DNA from: JAFDVL01 sp964631865
GTDB taxonomy: Bacteria > Acidobacteriota > Blastocatellia > RBC074
Direction of reading: 5' to 3'
NCBI GenBank assembly: GCA_964631865.1
Contig: CAZWAK010000006.1
Span: 35,287-99,286 of the forward strand
DNA: 64,000 bases
The notes below the pieces were generated by a model, which made no database searches, was not told the DNA's origin, and saw only the letters and a list, made by a program, of their open reading frames with translations. Shown here one piece after another: positions 29,401-37,275 of the stretch. Position 1 is the first letter of the stretch; the number at the start of each line of letters is the position of its first letter. The position numbers were made by a program, and so were the translations under genes.

Positions 29401-29607
29401 ACGCAGATGAAGGAGAGTCCCGGCTATTTCGGCGGCTTCAGCACCTTCCAGCAAAATCTGAACACGCGCAAAGGATTGTATTTCGTCGTGTCGTCGAAGC
29501 TCTCGAACATGTTCAATTTGTTCGGCACGTCACCGACCGGATTGGTGGGACACGAACCGTCCCCACCAGCGACTCCAGCCCCCACGACTGCCCCCAAACA
29601 AGATTAG
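23401..29607 (+). CDS. 2068-residue DUF11/Ig-module protein with C-terminal outer-membrane barrel
   Basis: The signal peptide ends CLSPGLAQ. Modules in order: shared N-terminal module (30-60); DUF11-type units at about 60-200, 215-340 and 485-590; a carboxypeptidase-regulatory-like unit (345-440); an SdrD-like module with VFEDTNGNGLFEACDRPVAG (628-700); an Ala/Glu/Lys linker (755-830); two Ig/invasin-like modules (840-940 and 942-1140), the second interrupted by a low-complexity insert; then some 900 residues of alternating strands that begin near LRGSDKNYRHHTEFYFRGP and carry RVYPVFGDSSTRFEDAQSNS and YALFGDFDAG. These last features suggest an outer-membrane barrel with extended loops. A Pro/Thr tail ends the protein. 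It probably anchors or exports its DUF11 neighbours. The start has no good ribosome site. The barrel call is inference from strand pattern. Confidence 0.8.
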   Translation: MFCKITHTFVFGALCFLCLSPGLAQTSAPSGTVGVTITNQAHASYKDPSGSDYQTNSNPVSLTVVAVVNVSVTPDDTQPTGVITPNEPVTRVFRVCNTGNVPDQYTLTQTTITPPAKITALYWDVDNSGTLTPADTPLTLNSTLSPTVQPGACLGVLAVIDPGAIKLDEVITIGTTAKSKTDENKTDTGTIINKGGEGTKVTDPTNPALPPVKYVENQLQVTSTAGAVLNYSVNFRNSGATAALNVLLSDDLPPELDYVPGTMKLGTQPLTDAIDSDAGQVINGRRLEAKLASVAVNEVVSLIFQAKLNSNTKPGVGVINTAQVSGDNIGTAVRTARTQVVINPEGTVYAGHSGGSLVISGASVLVTTDQAGKTPLPMPTGGFEPNINNANPFPTDAKGHFAFAFAPNQIGAVGAPVTYYIHVTAQGYRARVIEIKIEPTLAALFKVDVRSLDSQPIAQAGSYALTTSGVTLNDISALVMNIPLFEATTLQLTKIADKQRTLIGDTVSYRLEARNATSGKLSNVELVDTLPLSFTYVPTTARVQIDNAAVIALEPAIVNNQMVFAIGELNPGARVLVTYRLRVGANARQGEQINSAIIQGFFPSGEPIRTPPAKAPVLVGMGAFSMRQIIIGRVFEDTNGNGLFEACDRPVAGARVYLNNGTSIITDSFGLYNFPSVEEGAAVVSLDPITVPRGYALQDNKQKSGRSWTRLVRTPLGGGGLNRVNFALEKTINPITETVTDIGAVETNATPAPPASPAPTSLASLWAATSKKKDDNAEAAETEAAKREEKVKDDATFGGAFDRLLNKRREPKTRAGAVALNVSKNGHKAPGTYNEMASDTIEPVEPGRVKVLAPEANEVIMENALHVEARVYMDYTVALEVAGQRISDTNIGVKEVDRKNKVATFVFVGINLKPGPNQVKVTAVAPDGTAGDRAELTVMGRGPATRLEILTDKKEIQSGGRDSTVVRVRAYDAWGNPAIGGQVGLQVSAGRLLRAESQATATEPNNDAPANATEDKAQPASTTSASAASSNPSGPTCTRAATNNGEKQDCVAALATERGISRDEADKLRSPLIGAGAEPLNGFSAEQVNATSRQQILSLDSGEATIELIGEGQPGNAELRVFSGDLQAKHQVRFTPELRPQILVGLAEASFGKAAPDIALRGSDKNYRHHTEFYFRGPLLFESQLTFAYNSFRPLTRTDGRDRRFFLDPLDRVYPVFGDSSTRFEDAQSNSKLYARIDRGRSYALFGDFDAGQQETLSNNYTPTPVTNLAENLASAGIGNTVLNNFNNIPVFANQGPQLTGYNRRLTGVKVHLESAGGSSLTLTGARPDTAFARDVFPGSTLGLLRLSHTDVLQGSETIVREVRDRRNPELILQREVLVRSVDYNLDAYLGSLYFLRPLSTFDYALNLIQIVATYEYRAVGMNSAVYTARGTKNFNSTGTRIGTSFVDQRQDTFGSFYLGGVDVEQRLGKKGVLQAEWGMSNGRVASSGSYFGFDGLAGSLSSGNGERNGHAFRAEYRQPLNFYEAQLQASFSKAAPSFFNPFGATITPGSQRGSIALDLKPIPSAQMRLGFTDERNRTASFNNRRRTASIGWLQSFGDKFRVSLGYDYRNFSDTAGSALANNANANADANANATPNATAAQFAGREVTSNLITAGAEYHPNDKINLAVKREQNLGAADPTYPDQTTIAASYQVNSLAKVFFTQRLASQAITAISDVSSLGFAETASRRETAIGVESPLNKFTTMSGRYQINNGLNGTDSFAVIGLMNRFPLSKVFSFDAGYERGLHLRGAGNSFNNAMFGFSYNPTETFRSAARYELRNLYGFGSVITVGAAGKLSESWTTLGRFQYSRTSFRNQADNLMMNGQLATAWRPLRSDQTAFLFSYTHRSIEQGARQGFAPTIDRDEILAADGLYQPFRRLELYGRYALKFNRTGRDGVPVVATLTSLIQGRAELRFAQYFDVAAEARWLWLSGTGSRRTSIGTELGFWALSDLRLAGGYNFTQMKESPGYFGGFSTFQQNLNTRKGLYFVVSSKLSNMFNLFGTSPTGLVGHEPSPPATPAPTTAPKQD
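28261..28317 (+). repeat. 6-bp in-frame repeat (GCGAAC) in a barrel loop
   Basis: GCGAAC-type hexamers encode alternating Ala-Asn/Asp (about residues 1621-1639) inside the barrel region. The repeat is frame-neutral, so its length could vary without breaking the protein; the segment probably lies in an exposed loop. Confidence 0.8.
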
Positions 29608-29627
29608 CGCTCAGGTGAGACAAAACC

Positions 29628-32609
29628 ATGGCAGGTAAGTTTGAGAACCACCTTACGTTGATAGATGCACGACCGAGACGGTCACGATTGTTCGCGCGCT
29701 GGTGTCGGCACGGTTTGGCGTTTTGGTTGGCGCTCCATCCGCTTCTGTGGACGGCGAGCTTGCCGCGCACGGCGTTGGCTGCGCCGCTCAGCAGCACGGC
29801 GATTTATGTCGTAGAGGGAACGGCAACGGCCAACAACCGAAACATCCGCACCATTGATCCCACGACGGGCGCGCTGTCGGCCACGATCTTCACTTCTGCC
29901 GTCGGCGGCACTTCAGGGATGGGGATGGATGTCGCCAATCTGAGGTTGTACTACGCCGACCGCACCACGTCGCCGAATCAATTGCGCCGCTATGATGGAA
30001 CGAGCGAATCGGCTTCGTTGGGCACGTTTTCCGGCACGACCAGCAGCAATGTGCTCCTGCGCATGGCTTTCAACGGCGCGACCGGCTACGGCATTGATGT
30101 CAACAACAACATCTTTTCTTTTACGAACGCGGCATCGCCTACAATTTCTTCGCTGGGAACCGTGAGCTTTCAAGGCACTTCTCCGTCGGGTTCGACTTCG
30201 AGCGGCGACATCGCTTTCGATGGCAACAATCATTGCTGGGGGATTTTCGGCAACTCGCTCTATCGAATGGATTTCAATTCCTCGCCCATCCGCGCCTATC
30301 CCATCGGGCAGGTCAGTGTGGGCGGAACCGCGTTGAGTATAGCGTCCAACACAGTCGTGAGCGCGGCGTTCGATACGAGCGGGAATCTGTTGATTTCTTC
30401 CATCAACGGCACCAACACGACGATTTATCGCGTGGACTTGAACGACGCTTCGGCGGTGCAAGTCGGCTCCACGCTGTCCGGCAACGTCGTCACCGATTTC
30501 GCCAGCGGCAATTATCCCAACATCAACCCCAACCTCGTCGCCACCAAATCCGTCAGCCCGACCGGCAACGTCAATCCCGGCGCGACGCTCACCTACACCA
30601 TTGAAATCGAGAACACCGGCAATGCGCCCGCCGTGGCGTTTGCGTTTCAAGATGCGTTGCCGAGCGGCGTCACCTACGTTGCCAACAGCGCGACGTTGAA
30701 TGGCACGAGTCTGGGCGCGGCGGCGTATCCGTTCAGTTCCGCGACCACCATCAACGGGCGCAACGCCTCGTCGGGCGCAATCAAAGTCGGCTATGCCAAT
30801 CGCGCGACGGTTTCGTTTCAAGTCACAGTCAACACGTCGAGTCCGCCCGCCGTCATCAACAACAGCGGCGTGGTCACGTATTTGGACGGCCCTGGCGGCG
30901 GCGTGTCGAGCAACACGACGACGACAAATGTGAACTCGCTCGTGAACGGCTACAAATCCGTCAAGCTCACGACGGACGCCGACAGCAGCGGCTCCATCAC
31001 GCCGGGCGACACGCTGACCTGGACGCTCTCGTACAAAAACACGACCAGCACCTCCGCGACCAGTTTTCAAATCAACGACCCGCTGCCCGCAGGCGTGACC
31101 ATCACATCAACCGGCGCACAAACCGTCACGGTTTCGGGCGCAGGCACGAGCGCGAGCAAAAACAATTCGTACACGGGCGCAGCCGCAGGCGCAGTCAGCA
31201 ATTTGCTCGCCGCAGGCGCAACCCTCGGCAATAGCGGCGTCGTGACCGTCAGCATTCCGACCACCGTCAATGCAGGCTTTTCCGGCACGTTGAGCAATCA
31301 GGCCAGCGCCTCCGGCTCGACGATTCCTTCGGGCGCGGCGCTTTCGGATAACGTAGACAGCACGACCGCAGGTTTGCCTTCCGGCGTCACGGTTCCATCG
31401 GGCAGCGTCACGCAAACGCAAGGCTCCGGCACAGACCCGACAACGGCCAGCGTCACGCCGCTCGTCACCATTTCGGGCAAGGTCTGGGGCGATGCGGACA
31501 ACAGCGCCAACGGCACGTTCACGAACATCAACACGGGCGCTGAAACCGGCACAAATGCGGGCAGCGCGTTGTTTGCGATTTTGGTGAGTTCCGGTGGCAA
31601 CGTCATCGCTTCGACCGCTGTCAACAGTGATGGCACATACAGTCTCAGCAATGTCGCAGGCAATCAATCGAACGTCACGCTGCGGCTGGCCACGAGTGCG
31701 GGAACGATAGGCGCGGCGGCTCCTTCGGCAGCCGTGCCGACGGGTTGGACGAACACTTCGCCGCTCACGACGACGGCCTTCAACATCGTCACGAGCAACA
31801 TCACCGGGCAGGATTTTGGCATCGAGCAATTGCCGACTGCCGCCGCGACCGATCCGGCGAGCCAGGTCAATCCCGGCGGCACAACGCTTGTGACCGTTCC
31901 GTCCACGCATTTCACGGGCAGCGATCCCGACGGCACAATTGCCACTTTCAAATTCACAACTTTCCCGACCAACGCGACGAGCATTACCATCAACGGCACA
32001 AATTACACATCGGGCACATTTCCGGGCGCGGGCGTCACTGTCACGGCCAGCAGCGGAGCTTTGCCCGCGAACGTCGTCAGCGTTGACCCGACCGACGGCG
32101 CGGTCACGGTCGCGATTCCCTTCACCGTGATTGACAACGCGGGCAAAGAAGCCGCCGCGACGGCAACCGTCAACGTCGCGTTCGCCACTGCGCCCTCCAT
32201 CACGCTGGTCAAGGATTGTCCGACGCCTGCCAATTGCCTCACGGCGGCGCAAGTGTCGGGAACGGATTTGACGTACAGCATTGTGTTCACGAACGGTGGC
32301 GGCAGCAGCGCGCAAAGTTTGGTGATTCTCGACCCCATCCCGGATAATACGGACTTCAAGGTTAGTTCGGTGACGACGAGTCTGGGCACGACGGGCTTGA
32401 CGATGGCGGTGGAATATTCGAGCGATTACAGTTCGTCTTCGCCCGGCTCGGCAACGTGGACATACTCGCCAGCGAGCGGTGGCGGCAGCGCGTCAGCGGG
32501 TTATGATCGCAATGTGCGCGCGATTCGCTGGCGCGTCACCGCCGGGACACTCAGCCCAACGGCTCCCAACAACACAGGCAGCATCGGATTTACGGTAAAA
32601 ATTCGCTGA
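29628..32609 (+). CDS. secreted propeller-DUF11-SdrD-like surface protein
   Basis: 993 residues with a long N-terminal signal region (a basic stretch, then FWLALHPLLW and a cleavage site near TALA-APLSS). Residues 55-300 repeat short units such as STAIYVVEGTA and RNIRTIDPTTGALS, like the six-bladed DUF6923-type propeller. DUF11 units follow (VNPGATLTYTIEIENTGNAP at about 320 and ITPGDTLTWTLSYKNTT at about 460), then an SdrD-like module with VWGDADNSANGTF, an Ig-like stretch and a last DUF11 unit. It is 20 nt behind the barrel gene, with AGGTGA nine bases ahead, so the two are surely co-transcribed. It is the likely outermost or adhesive part. Function unknown. Confidence 0.82.
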   Translation: MAGKFENHLTLIDARPRRSRLFARWCRHGLAFWLALHPLLWTASLPRTALAAPLSSTAIYVVEGTATANNRNIRTIDPTTGALSATIFTSAVGGTSGMGMDVANLRLYYADRTTSPNQLRRYDGTSESASLGTFSGTTSSNVLLRMAFNGATGYGIDVNNNIFSFTNAASPTISSLGTVSFQGTSPSGSTSSGDIAFDGNNHCWGIFGNSLYRMDFNSSPIRAYPIGQVSVGGTALSIASNTVVSAAFDTSGNLLISSINGTNTTIYRVDLNDASAVQVGSTLSGNVVTDFASGNYPNINPNLVATKSVSPTGNVNPGATLTYTIEIENTGNAPAVAFAFQDALPSGVTYVANSATLNGTSLGAAAYPFSSATTINGRNASSGAIKVGYANRATVSFQVTVNTSSPPAVINNSGVVTYLDGPGGGVSSNTTTTNVNSLVNGYKSVKLTTDADSSGSITPGDTLTWTLSYKNTTSTSATSFQINDPLPAGVTITSTGAQTVTVSGAGTSASKNNSYTGAAAGAVSNLLAAGATLGNSGVVTVSIPTTVNAGFSGTLSNQASASGSTIPSGAALSDNVDSTTAGLPSGVTVPSGSVTQTQGSGTDPTTASVTPLVTISGKVWGDADNSANGTFTNINTGAETGTNAGSALFAILVSSGGNVIASTAVNSDGTYSLSNVAGNQSNVTLRLATSAGTIGAAAPSAAVPTGWTNTSPLTTTAFNIVTSNITGQDFGIEQLPTAAATDPASQVNPGGTTLVTVPSTHFTGSDPDGTIATFKFTTFPTNATSITINGTNYTSGTFPGAGVTVTASSGALPANVVSVDPTDGAVTVAIPFTVIDNAGKEAAATATVNVAFATAPSITLVKDCPTPANCLTAAQVSGTDLTYSIVFTNGGGSSAQSLVILDPIPDNTDFKVSSVTTSLGTTGLTMAVEYSSDYSSSSPGSATWTYSPASGGGSASAGYDRNVRAIRWRVTAGTLSPTAPNNTGSIGFTVKIR

Positions 32610-32991
32610 GAGACGAAACGCTTCTGCCGAGCGCGTCTGCTTCTTCGGTGCAACCAATTCTCCCCCAAGTTTCGGTTGCTCCCCCTAAGAAGCGACGCGC
32701 TCACACAGAATTTGCTGAGGACGAAGTAAACGTCATCAGGTCTGTGGGCGGAGCCGTTGCTGGCTGGCTCTGGCCCCATTTGCAAGCAGTTTGCGCGGAA
32801 AAAACGCGCCAACATGTCCCTGAACTTGCACTCATTCAAAAATCCCTTACAATCAAGCACTCCCCCAATGACTGGTTTGCTATTGCGTGTGTGCTTACTT
32901 TTGCGAACTTGTCTTCACCATAGCGGTCAGTCGCAAAAAAGTCCTTAACTACGCCTGAAAAATCGCTTGTGAAAGGCTGAAATAGTTCTGA
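32610..32991. other. spacer after the DUF11 cluster
   Basis: 382 bases with no supported gene, repeat, terminator hairpin or consensus promoter. Short frames here have no recognisable content. Confidence 0.4.
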
Positions 32992-35166
32992 ATGACTTCT
33001 GAAAAGACAGCTAACAACAAGGCGCTCAGGCATTTCTATGAATTCGGGTCGTTCCGCCTTGATCCCCAGGAAAAGCTGTTGTTGCGCAATGGCGAGCGTG
33101 TGCCCCTGACGCTGAAAGCCTGTGAGACGTTGCTGGTGTTGGTGGAGCAGCACGGCCACATTGTCGAAAAGACCGAGTTAATGCACCGCGTCTGGCCGGA
33201 TGCAATCGTGGAAGAGAACAACCTGACGCAAAATGTCAGCGCGATTCGCAAAGCGTTGGGCGGCAATGGGGCAGATCATCATTTCATCGAAACGCTTCCC
33301 CGCCGCGGCTATCGTTTTGTCGGTGCTGTACGTGAACAATGGGGCGAGACTGAGACCGCGCCGCCGCCCGCCGCGCAGGACATCACGCCGCCGCCACCGA
33401 CTCCGGCCCCGACTCCTAGTCGCCGAGGCAGAATCACACTTTTCGCCGCACTTGCAGCAGTCATCGCGCTGGGCAGCATTTACTGGGCGCGCACGCGGAC
33501 TACGCCCGCCACGCCCGCTCAGCCCACGATCAAAATCAATCGGTTGCCCGCGACCAATAATGCCTGGGAAACAGCGATTTCGCCCGACGGCTCGCTCGTA
33601 GCCTATGTGGTGGGCGACGTCGGGCCGCAGAGCCTCTGGCTCAAACAAGTGGAGACCAACACGGACAAAGAATTGCTGCCCAACCAGGAAATGCGTTTTC
33701 GCGGCCTCGCGTTCGCGCCCGACGGCAAGTCGCTTTACTACGCTCAGCAACAGAAAAACTCTTCGGAGCATGTGTTGTACCGCAAACCGATTCAGGGCGG
33801 CGAAGCCAAACGGCTGCTGGCGGGCGTGGACAGCAGCGTCACGTTTTCGCCTGATGGCAAACAATTGGCCTTCGTCCGCGAATCGGAAGCCAAGGGCGAA
33901 AGCGCGCTGGTCGTGGCCAATGCGGACGGCAGCGGCGAACGCCTCGTCGCTACGCGCAAAATGCCCAACTATTACGCGGTGGAAGGCTTGTCCTGGTCAC
34001 CTGACGGCCAGGTATTGGCCGTCGCCGCCGCAACCGCGCATCCGAAATTCCACTTTCAAATTTTGACCGTGCAAATCGAGAGCGGTCAGGAAATGTCCGT
34101 CGGTTCGCAACCCTGGGCGTGGGCCGCCAAAGTGGTTTGGGTCAATGCGCAGCGGTTGGTCCTGATTGGACGCGCGATGGAAGGCGGCAGCAACCACAAT
34201 CAACTCTGGCTGATGGAGTATCCGAGCGGGCAGGCGCGCAAACTGCTGAATGATTTGAACGACTATCGCAGCCTGAGCGTGCGCCAGGATCGCCAAACCA
34301 TCGTGACCGTGCGGTCAGAAACGCGCGCCGATTTGTGGCTCTTGCCGGACACAAACACCAGCCAGGCCCGTGCCATTACCAGCGACGCCGCCAGTCAAAG
34401 CGGCGCAGATGGGTTGGATTGGACGCCGGACAATCGCATCATTTACACCTCGCTGGCCAGCGGGTACAAAAACCTCTGGATCATGCAGGCCAACGGCACG
34501 CAAGCCAAACCGCTGACGACCGAAGAACAAGACAATGTCGCCCACCCCAGTGTCACAGCCAGCGGGCACCATGTGGTATTCAATTCCGGGCGTGGCGGGT
34601 CGCCCAGAGTTTGGCGCATTGGCGTAGAGGGCCAAGCGCCCACCGAATTGACGCACGGCAGTTTGGACTTGAATCCGTTCTGTTGGGAGGAGTTTGTCTA
34701 TTTCTCGCAACGGCTCGCCGACCAACGGCAGGTTTATCGCTTGCGCCTGGATGGCAGCGAACCAGCGCAAGCGTTGACGGATAAGCTGACCGATTTTCCC
34801 GTCGTTTCGCCCGACGGAAAATGGGTCGCGTGTGTGTATCAGGAAACCCCGGCTGCGCCGCGCCAAATCGCCATCCTCCCGGCCACCGGTGGTGCGCCCA
34901 TCCAAAAACTGGACATCCCCGTATTCCCCCTGTCCAGTCTGCGTTGGCATCCCAATGGCAAGGCGCTGACCTATCTCACCGCGCAGGACGGCGCGATGAA
35001 CCTATGGCAACAGCCGCTGCCCGGTGGCACACCGGACAAACTCACGGACTTCAAAACCGACCGCATCTTCGCCTACGCCTGGTCGCGCGATGGTCGCACA
35101 CTGGCCTGTTCGCGCGGGACGATTCATCGCGATGTCCTGATGATTAGCGAGGCAGGAACCCCATAA
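32992..35166 (+). CDS. membrane winged-helix regulator with beta-propeller (CadC/TolB-like)
   Basis: 724 residues. An OmpR-type winged helix lies at the N-terminus (about 15-110): FYEFGSFRLDPQEKLLLRNG, VPLTLKACETLLVLVEQHG and HHFIETLPRRGYRFVG. A Pro-rich linker and one membrane span (about 150-168, LFAALAAVIALGSIYWA) follow. The remaining 550 residues repeat WD40/TolB-like blades (AISPDGSLVAYVV, AFAPDGKSLYYAQ, LSWSPDGQVLAVAA and WHPNGKALTYL). Such one-component regulators read an envelope signal with the propeller and bind DNA with the wing; they are abundant in Acidobacteria. The target is unknown; the DUF11 cluster upstream is one candidate by position. Confidence 0.88.
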   Translation: MTSEKTANNKALRHFYEFGSFRLDPQEKLLLRNGERVPLTLKACETLLVLVEQHGHIVEKTELMHRVWPDAIVEENNLTQNVSAIRKALGGNGADHHFIETLPRRGYRFVGAVREQWGETETAPPPAAQDITPPPPTPAPTPSRRGRITLFAALAAVIALGSIYWARTRTTPATPAQPTIKINRLPATNNAWETAISPDGSLVAYVVGDVGPQSLWLKQVETNTDKELLPNQEMRFRGLAFAPDGKSLYYAQQQKNSSEHVLYRKPIQGGEAKRLLAGVDSSVTFSPDGKQLAFVRESEAKGESALVVANADGSGERLVATRKMPNYYAVEGLSWSPDGQVLAVAAATAHPKFHFQILTVQIESGQEMSVGSQPWAWAAKVVWVNAQRLVLIGRAMEGGSNHNQLWLMEYPSGQARKLLNDLNDYRSLSVRQDRQTIVTVRSETRADLWLLPDTNTSQARAITSDAASQSGADGLDWTPDNRIIYTSLASGYKNLWIMQANGTQAKPLTTEEQDNVAHPSVTASGHHVVFNSGRGGSPRVWRIGVEGQAPTELTHGSLDLNPFCWEEFVYFSQRLADQRQVYRLRLDGSEPAQALTDKLTDFPVVSPDGKWVACVYQETPAAPRQIAILPATGGAPIQKLDIPVFPLSSLRWHPNGKALTYLTAQDGAMNLWQQPLPGGTPDKLTDFKTDRIFAYAWSRDGRTLACSRGTIHRDVLMISEAGTP

Positions 35167-35168
35167 AT

Positions 35169-35777
35169 TTAGAAATGCCGTTCTTCGCGCAGCGCCTGCA
35201 ACAACACGGCCAGGTATTCGTCGTGCGTCATTTCAAGCGCGCCGAACTGAGCGAGATGCGGCGTCATCACTTGCGTGTCGAGCAGCAGAAACCCCTGGCG
35301 GTGCAATCGCTCAACCAGCGCCAGCAAGGCAAATTGCGAAGCGTATTGCACGCGACTGAACATGGATTCGCCGAAGAACGCCGCCTGCATCGCAATGCCA
35401 TACAAACCGCCCACCAATTCGTCGCCCCGCCAAACTTCCACCGAATGCGCGTGCCCCTGCCGATGCAAGGTGATGTAGAGATCAATCATCTCATCGCTCA
35501 GCCAAACCTCTTCCGGGAACACGTCGTAATGCCGCGCGCAAGTGCGAATGACGGACGGAAACGCTGTATCAAACGTGATGCGGTAGGGGTGTTTTTTATA
35601 AGCTTTTTGCAAGGAGCGGCGCACTTTGAAGGATTCCAGCGGAATGATGGCGCGCGGTTCCGAAATGTACCAATGAATGTCGCCGTGCCGTCCCCGCGCC
35701 ATCGGGAACATCCCGTGCTGATAGGCCGCCAACACTTGCTCCGGCGTTATGGAAAAGAGTTTGGGAAGCCTTTTCAT
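35169..35777 (-). CDS. aat: leucyl/phenylalanyl-tRNA-protein transferase
   Basis: 202 residues from the ATG at 35777. The Aat signatures GGLYGIAMQAAFFGESMFS and LLDTQVMTPHLAQFGA are intact. The enzyme adds Leu or Phe from aminoacyl-tRNA to N-terminal Lys or Arg, which marks proteins for the ClpS/ClpAP N-degron pathway. A typical N-terminus (AYQHGMFPMA) and the PRAIIPLESFKVRRSLQK stretch are present. Length is near the family norm. The 3' end is 2 nt from the convergent regulator. No clp gene is adjacent. Confidence 0.95.
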   Translation of the reverse strand: MKRLPKLFSITPEQVLAAYQHGMFPMARGRHGDIHWYISEPRAIIPLESFKVRRSLQKAYKKHPYRITFDTAFPSVIRTCARHYDVFPEEVWLSDEMIDLYITLHRQGHAHSVEVWRGDELVGGLYGIAMQAAFFGESMFSRVQYASQFALLALVERLHRQGFLLLDTQVMTPHLAQFGALEMTHDEYLAVLLQALREERHF

Positions 35778-35868
35778 CGTCAGTCTCGCGGCGCGCTCCT
35801 TTGTCGTGACAACGCCGCAAGCATACCAGCAGGTTTGACCGCGTGACAAATGTAGTGCGAATATCCTC

Positions 35869-35924
35869 GGTTGGTGGTTGGTGGTTGGTGGTTGGTGGTC
35901 GGTGGTTGGTGGTTGGTGGTTGGT
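35869..35924. repeat. eight perfect 7-bp units (GGTYGGT)
   Basis: Exactly eight units of GGTTGGT, the fifth reading GGTCGGT, in the spacer between aat and the Memo-like gene. A GTAGTGCGA stretch at 35852-35860, the edge of the dispersed palindrome, precedes it. A second short tract (CGAAACT CGAAACT at 35966-35979) ends directly before the next start codon. Confidence 0.95.
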
Positions 35925-35984
35925 AAAGATGGTCGCCCCAAAACCCGAAATGCAATGGCAAAACGCGAAACTCGAAACTCAACT

Positions 35985-37205
35985 ATGACTCAATTTTTAC
36001 CGCGTCTGCGCACTTCATTGGATGTGTTCCCTTCGCCTGACCCCGAACAGCCGGGCTTGCTGTTGCGCGATCCGTTTCGTTACAGCGAAGACATTTTGAT
36101 CATTCCGCCCGTGTTCATCGGCGCGCTGCAAATGCTCGACGGCAAGCACACGGAAAGCGAAGTGCAAGCGCATCTGACGCAAATCATCGGACGCCCGTTT
36201 CCGATTCACCCGCTGCACGAATTCATTGCCGTGTTGCAACAAAGCGGCTTCCTCGAAACCATTGAGTTCGACGCGATGCGCACGCAAAAGCACGACGCCT
36301 TCGCCGCGTTGCCGTGGCGCGAAGCCTCACACGCGGGCGCAGCCTATCCTGCCGATGCCTTCGAGTTGCGCGCGACGCTCGATAGTTATTTGATGACGAT
36401 TGTGCCGCCCAATCCGCAGCCCCTCATCGGCATCGCCGCGCCGCACGTCAGCCCCGAAGGCGGTGTGCAATGTTACGCCGCCGCGTACAATCGGTTGCGC
36501 GGCTTGAAAGACTACTTGCGCGGCAGAACCATCGTGATTCTCGGCACGTCGCATTACGGCGAACCCGACAAATTCGGCCTCACGCGCAAAGGCTTCCAAA
36601 CGCCGTACGGCACGATTCAAACCGACACGGAGTTGGTAGATTGGCTGCTTGAGCGCGCGGGCGATTCGATCAACCTCGAAGATTATTGTCATTCGGTCGA
36701 ACACTCAATTGAGTTTCAAGCGTTGTTCTTGCGCCACGTGCTGGGCACAAATTTCAAGATTTTGCCAATTCTTTGCGGCGCGTTTTTGCAAAGCTTCCTC
36801 AACGGCCAACCGCCCGAAGCCGAAGACAACAACCGTCGTTTTTTTGAAGCCCTCGGCGAACTCGCGGAATTGCAGCGAGACCGCTTGTTCTGGGTGCTCG
36901 GCATTGATCTGGCACATATCGGTCAACGCTATGGCGACCGCCTTGAAGCGCGCGCCGAGCAAGGCTATCTGCGCGAAGTCCGCGCCCAAGACCTCGAACG
37001 GTTGCGCCACGTGTGCGAAGGGCGCAGCGGCGAGTTGCTGGAATTGGTGCTGCCGAATTATGACGAATTGAAATGGTGCGGTTTCACGCCGATTTACACC
37101 TTTCTGCAAGCCGTCAAAGGCGCGCGCGGCAATGTGATGCTCTACGACCAGTGGAACATTGATCCGGCGTCGGTGGTGAGCTTCACAGCAATGGAATTTG
37201 CGTGA
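35985..37205 (+). CDS. Memo-family protein (AmmeMemoRadiSam system B type) with extra N-terminal domain
   Basis: 406 residues from the ATG at 35985. A longer frame would translate the heptamer repeat into Trp/Val/Gly-rich nonsense, so it was rejected. Residues 108-400 are the Memo domain: REASHAGAAYPADA, GIAAPHVSPEGGVQCYAAAY, ILGTSHYGEPDKFGLTRKGF, HSVEHSIEFQALFL and GIDLAHIGQRYG. The conserved His and Asp residues are those placed near the active-site metal in Memo proteins. The first 105 residues look like a PqqD/RiPP-recognition-type winged helix (RDPFRYSEDILIIPP, MLDGKHTESEVQAHL, LQQSGFLE). The partner radical SAM and AMMECR1 proteins are not present in this window. The catalysed reaction is not established for the family. 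Confidence 0.83.
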   Translation: MTQFLPRLRTSLDVFPSPDPEQPGLLLRDPFRYSEDILIIPPVFIGALQMLDGKHTESEVQAHLTQIIGRPFPIHPLHEFIAVLQQSGFLETIEFDAMRTQKHDAFAALPWREASHAGAAYPADAFELRATLDSYLMTIVPPNPQPLIGIAAPHVSPEGGVQCYAAAYNRLRGLKDYLRGRTIVILGTSHYGEPDKFGLTRKGFQTPYGTIQTDTELVDWLLERAGDSINLEDYCHSVEHSIEFQALFLRHVLGTNFKILPILCGAFLQSFLNGQPPEAEDNNRRFFEALGELAELQRDRLFWVLGIDLAHIGQRYGDRLEARAEQGYLREVRAQDLERLRHVCEGRSGELLELVLPNYDELKWCGFTPIYTFLQAVKGARGNVMLYDQWNIDPASVVSFTAMEFA

Positions 37206-37275
37206 GGTGGAGTTGAGAAAATTGGTTGGCGCGTAGCTCTATGCTAAGCTGGCCCGCGAAATTGAGGTACGAGTT

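Noticed and set aside
27541..29454. 637-codon antisense frame under the barrel region, and similar ones at 9088-10560, 24904-26394, 31107-32315 and 57892-59016
   Set aside because: All lie wholly or mainly opposite well-supported genes, lack signal peptides or motifs, and have the Arg/His-rich composition of shadow frames.
35871..35984. Upstream extension of the Memo-like protein (VVGGWWLVVGGWW start)
   Set aside because: It is a translation of the heptamer repeat; the family start and alignable sequence begin at 35985.
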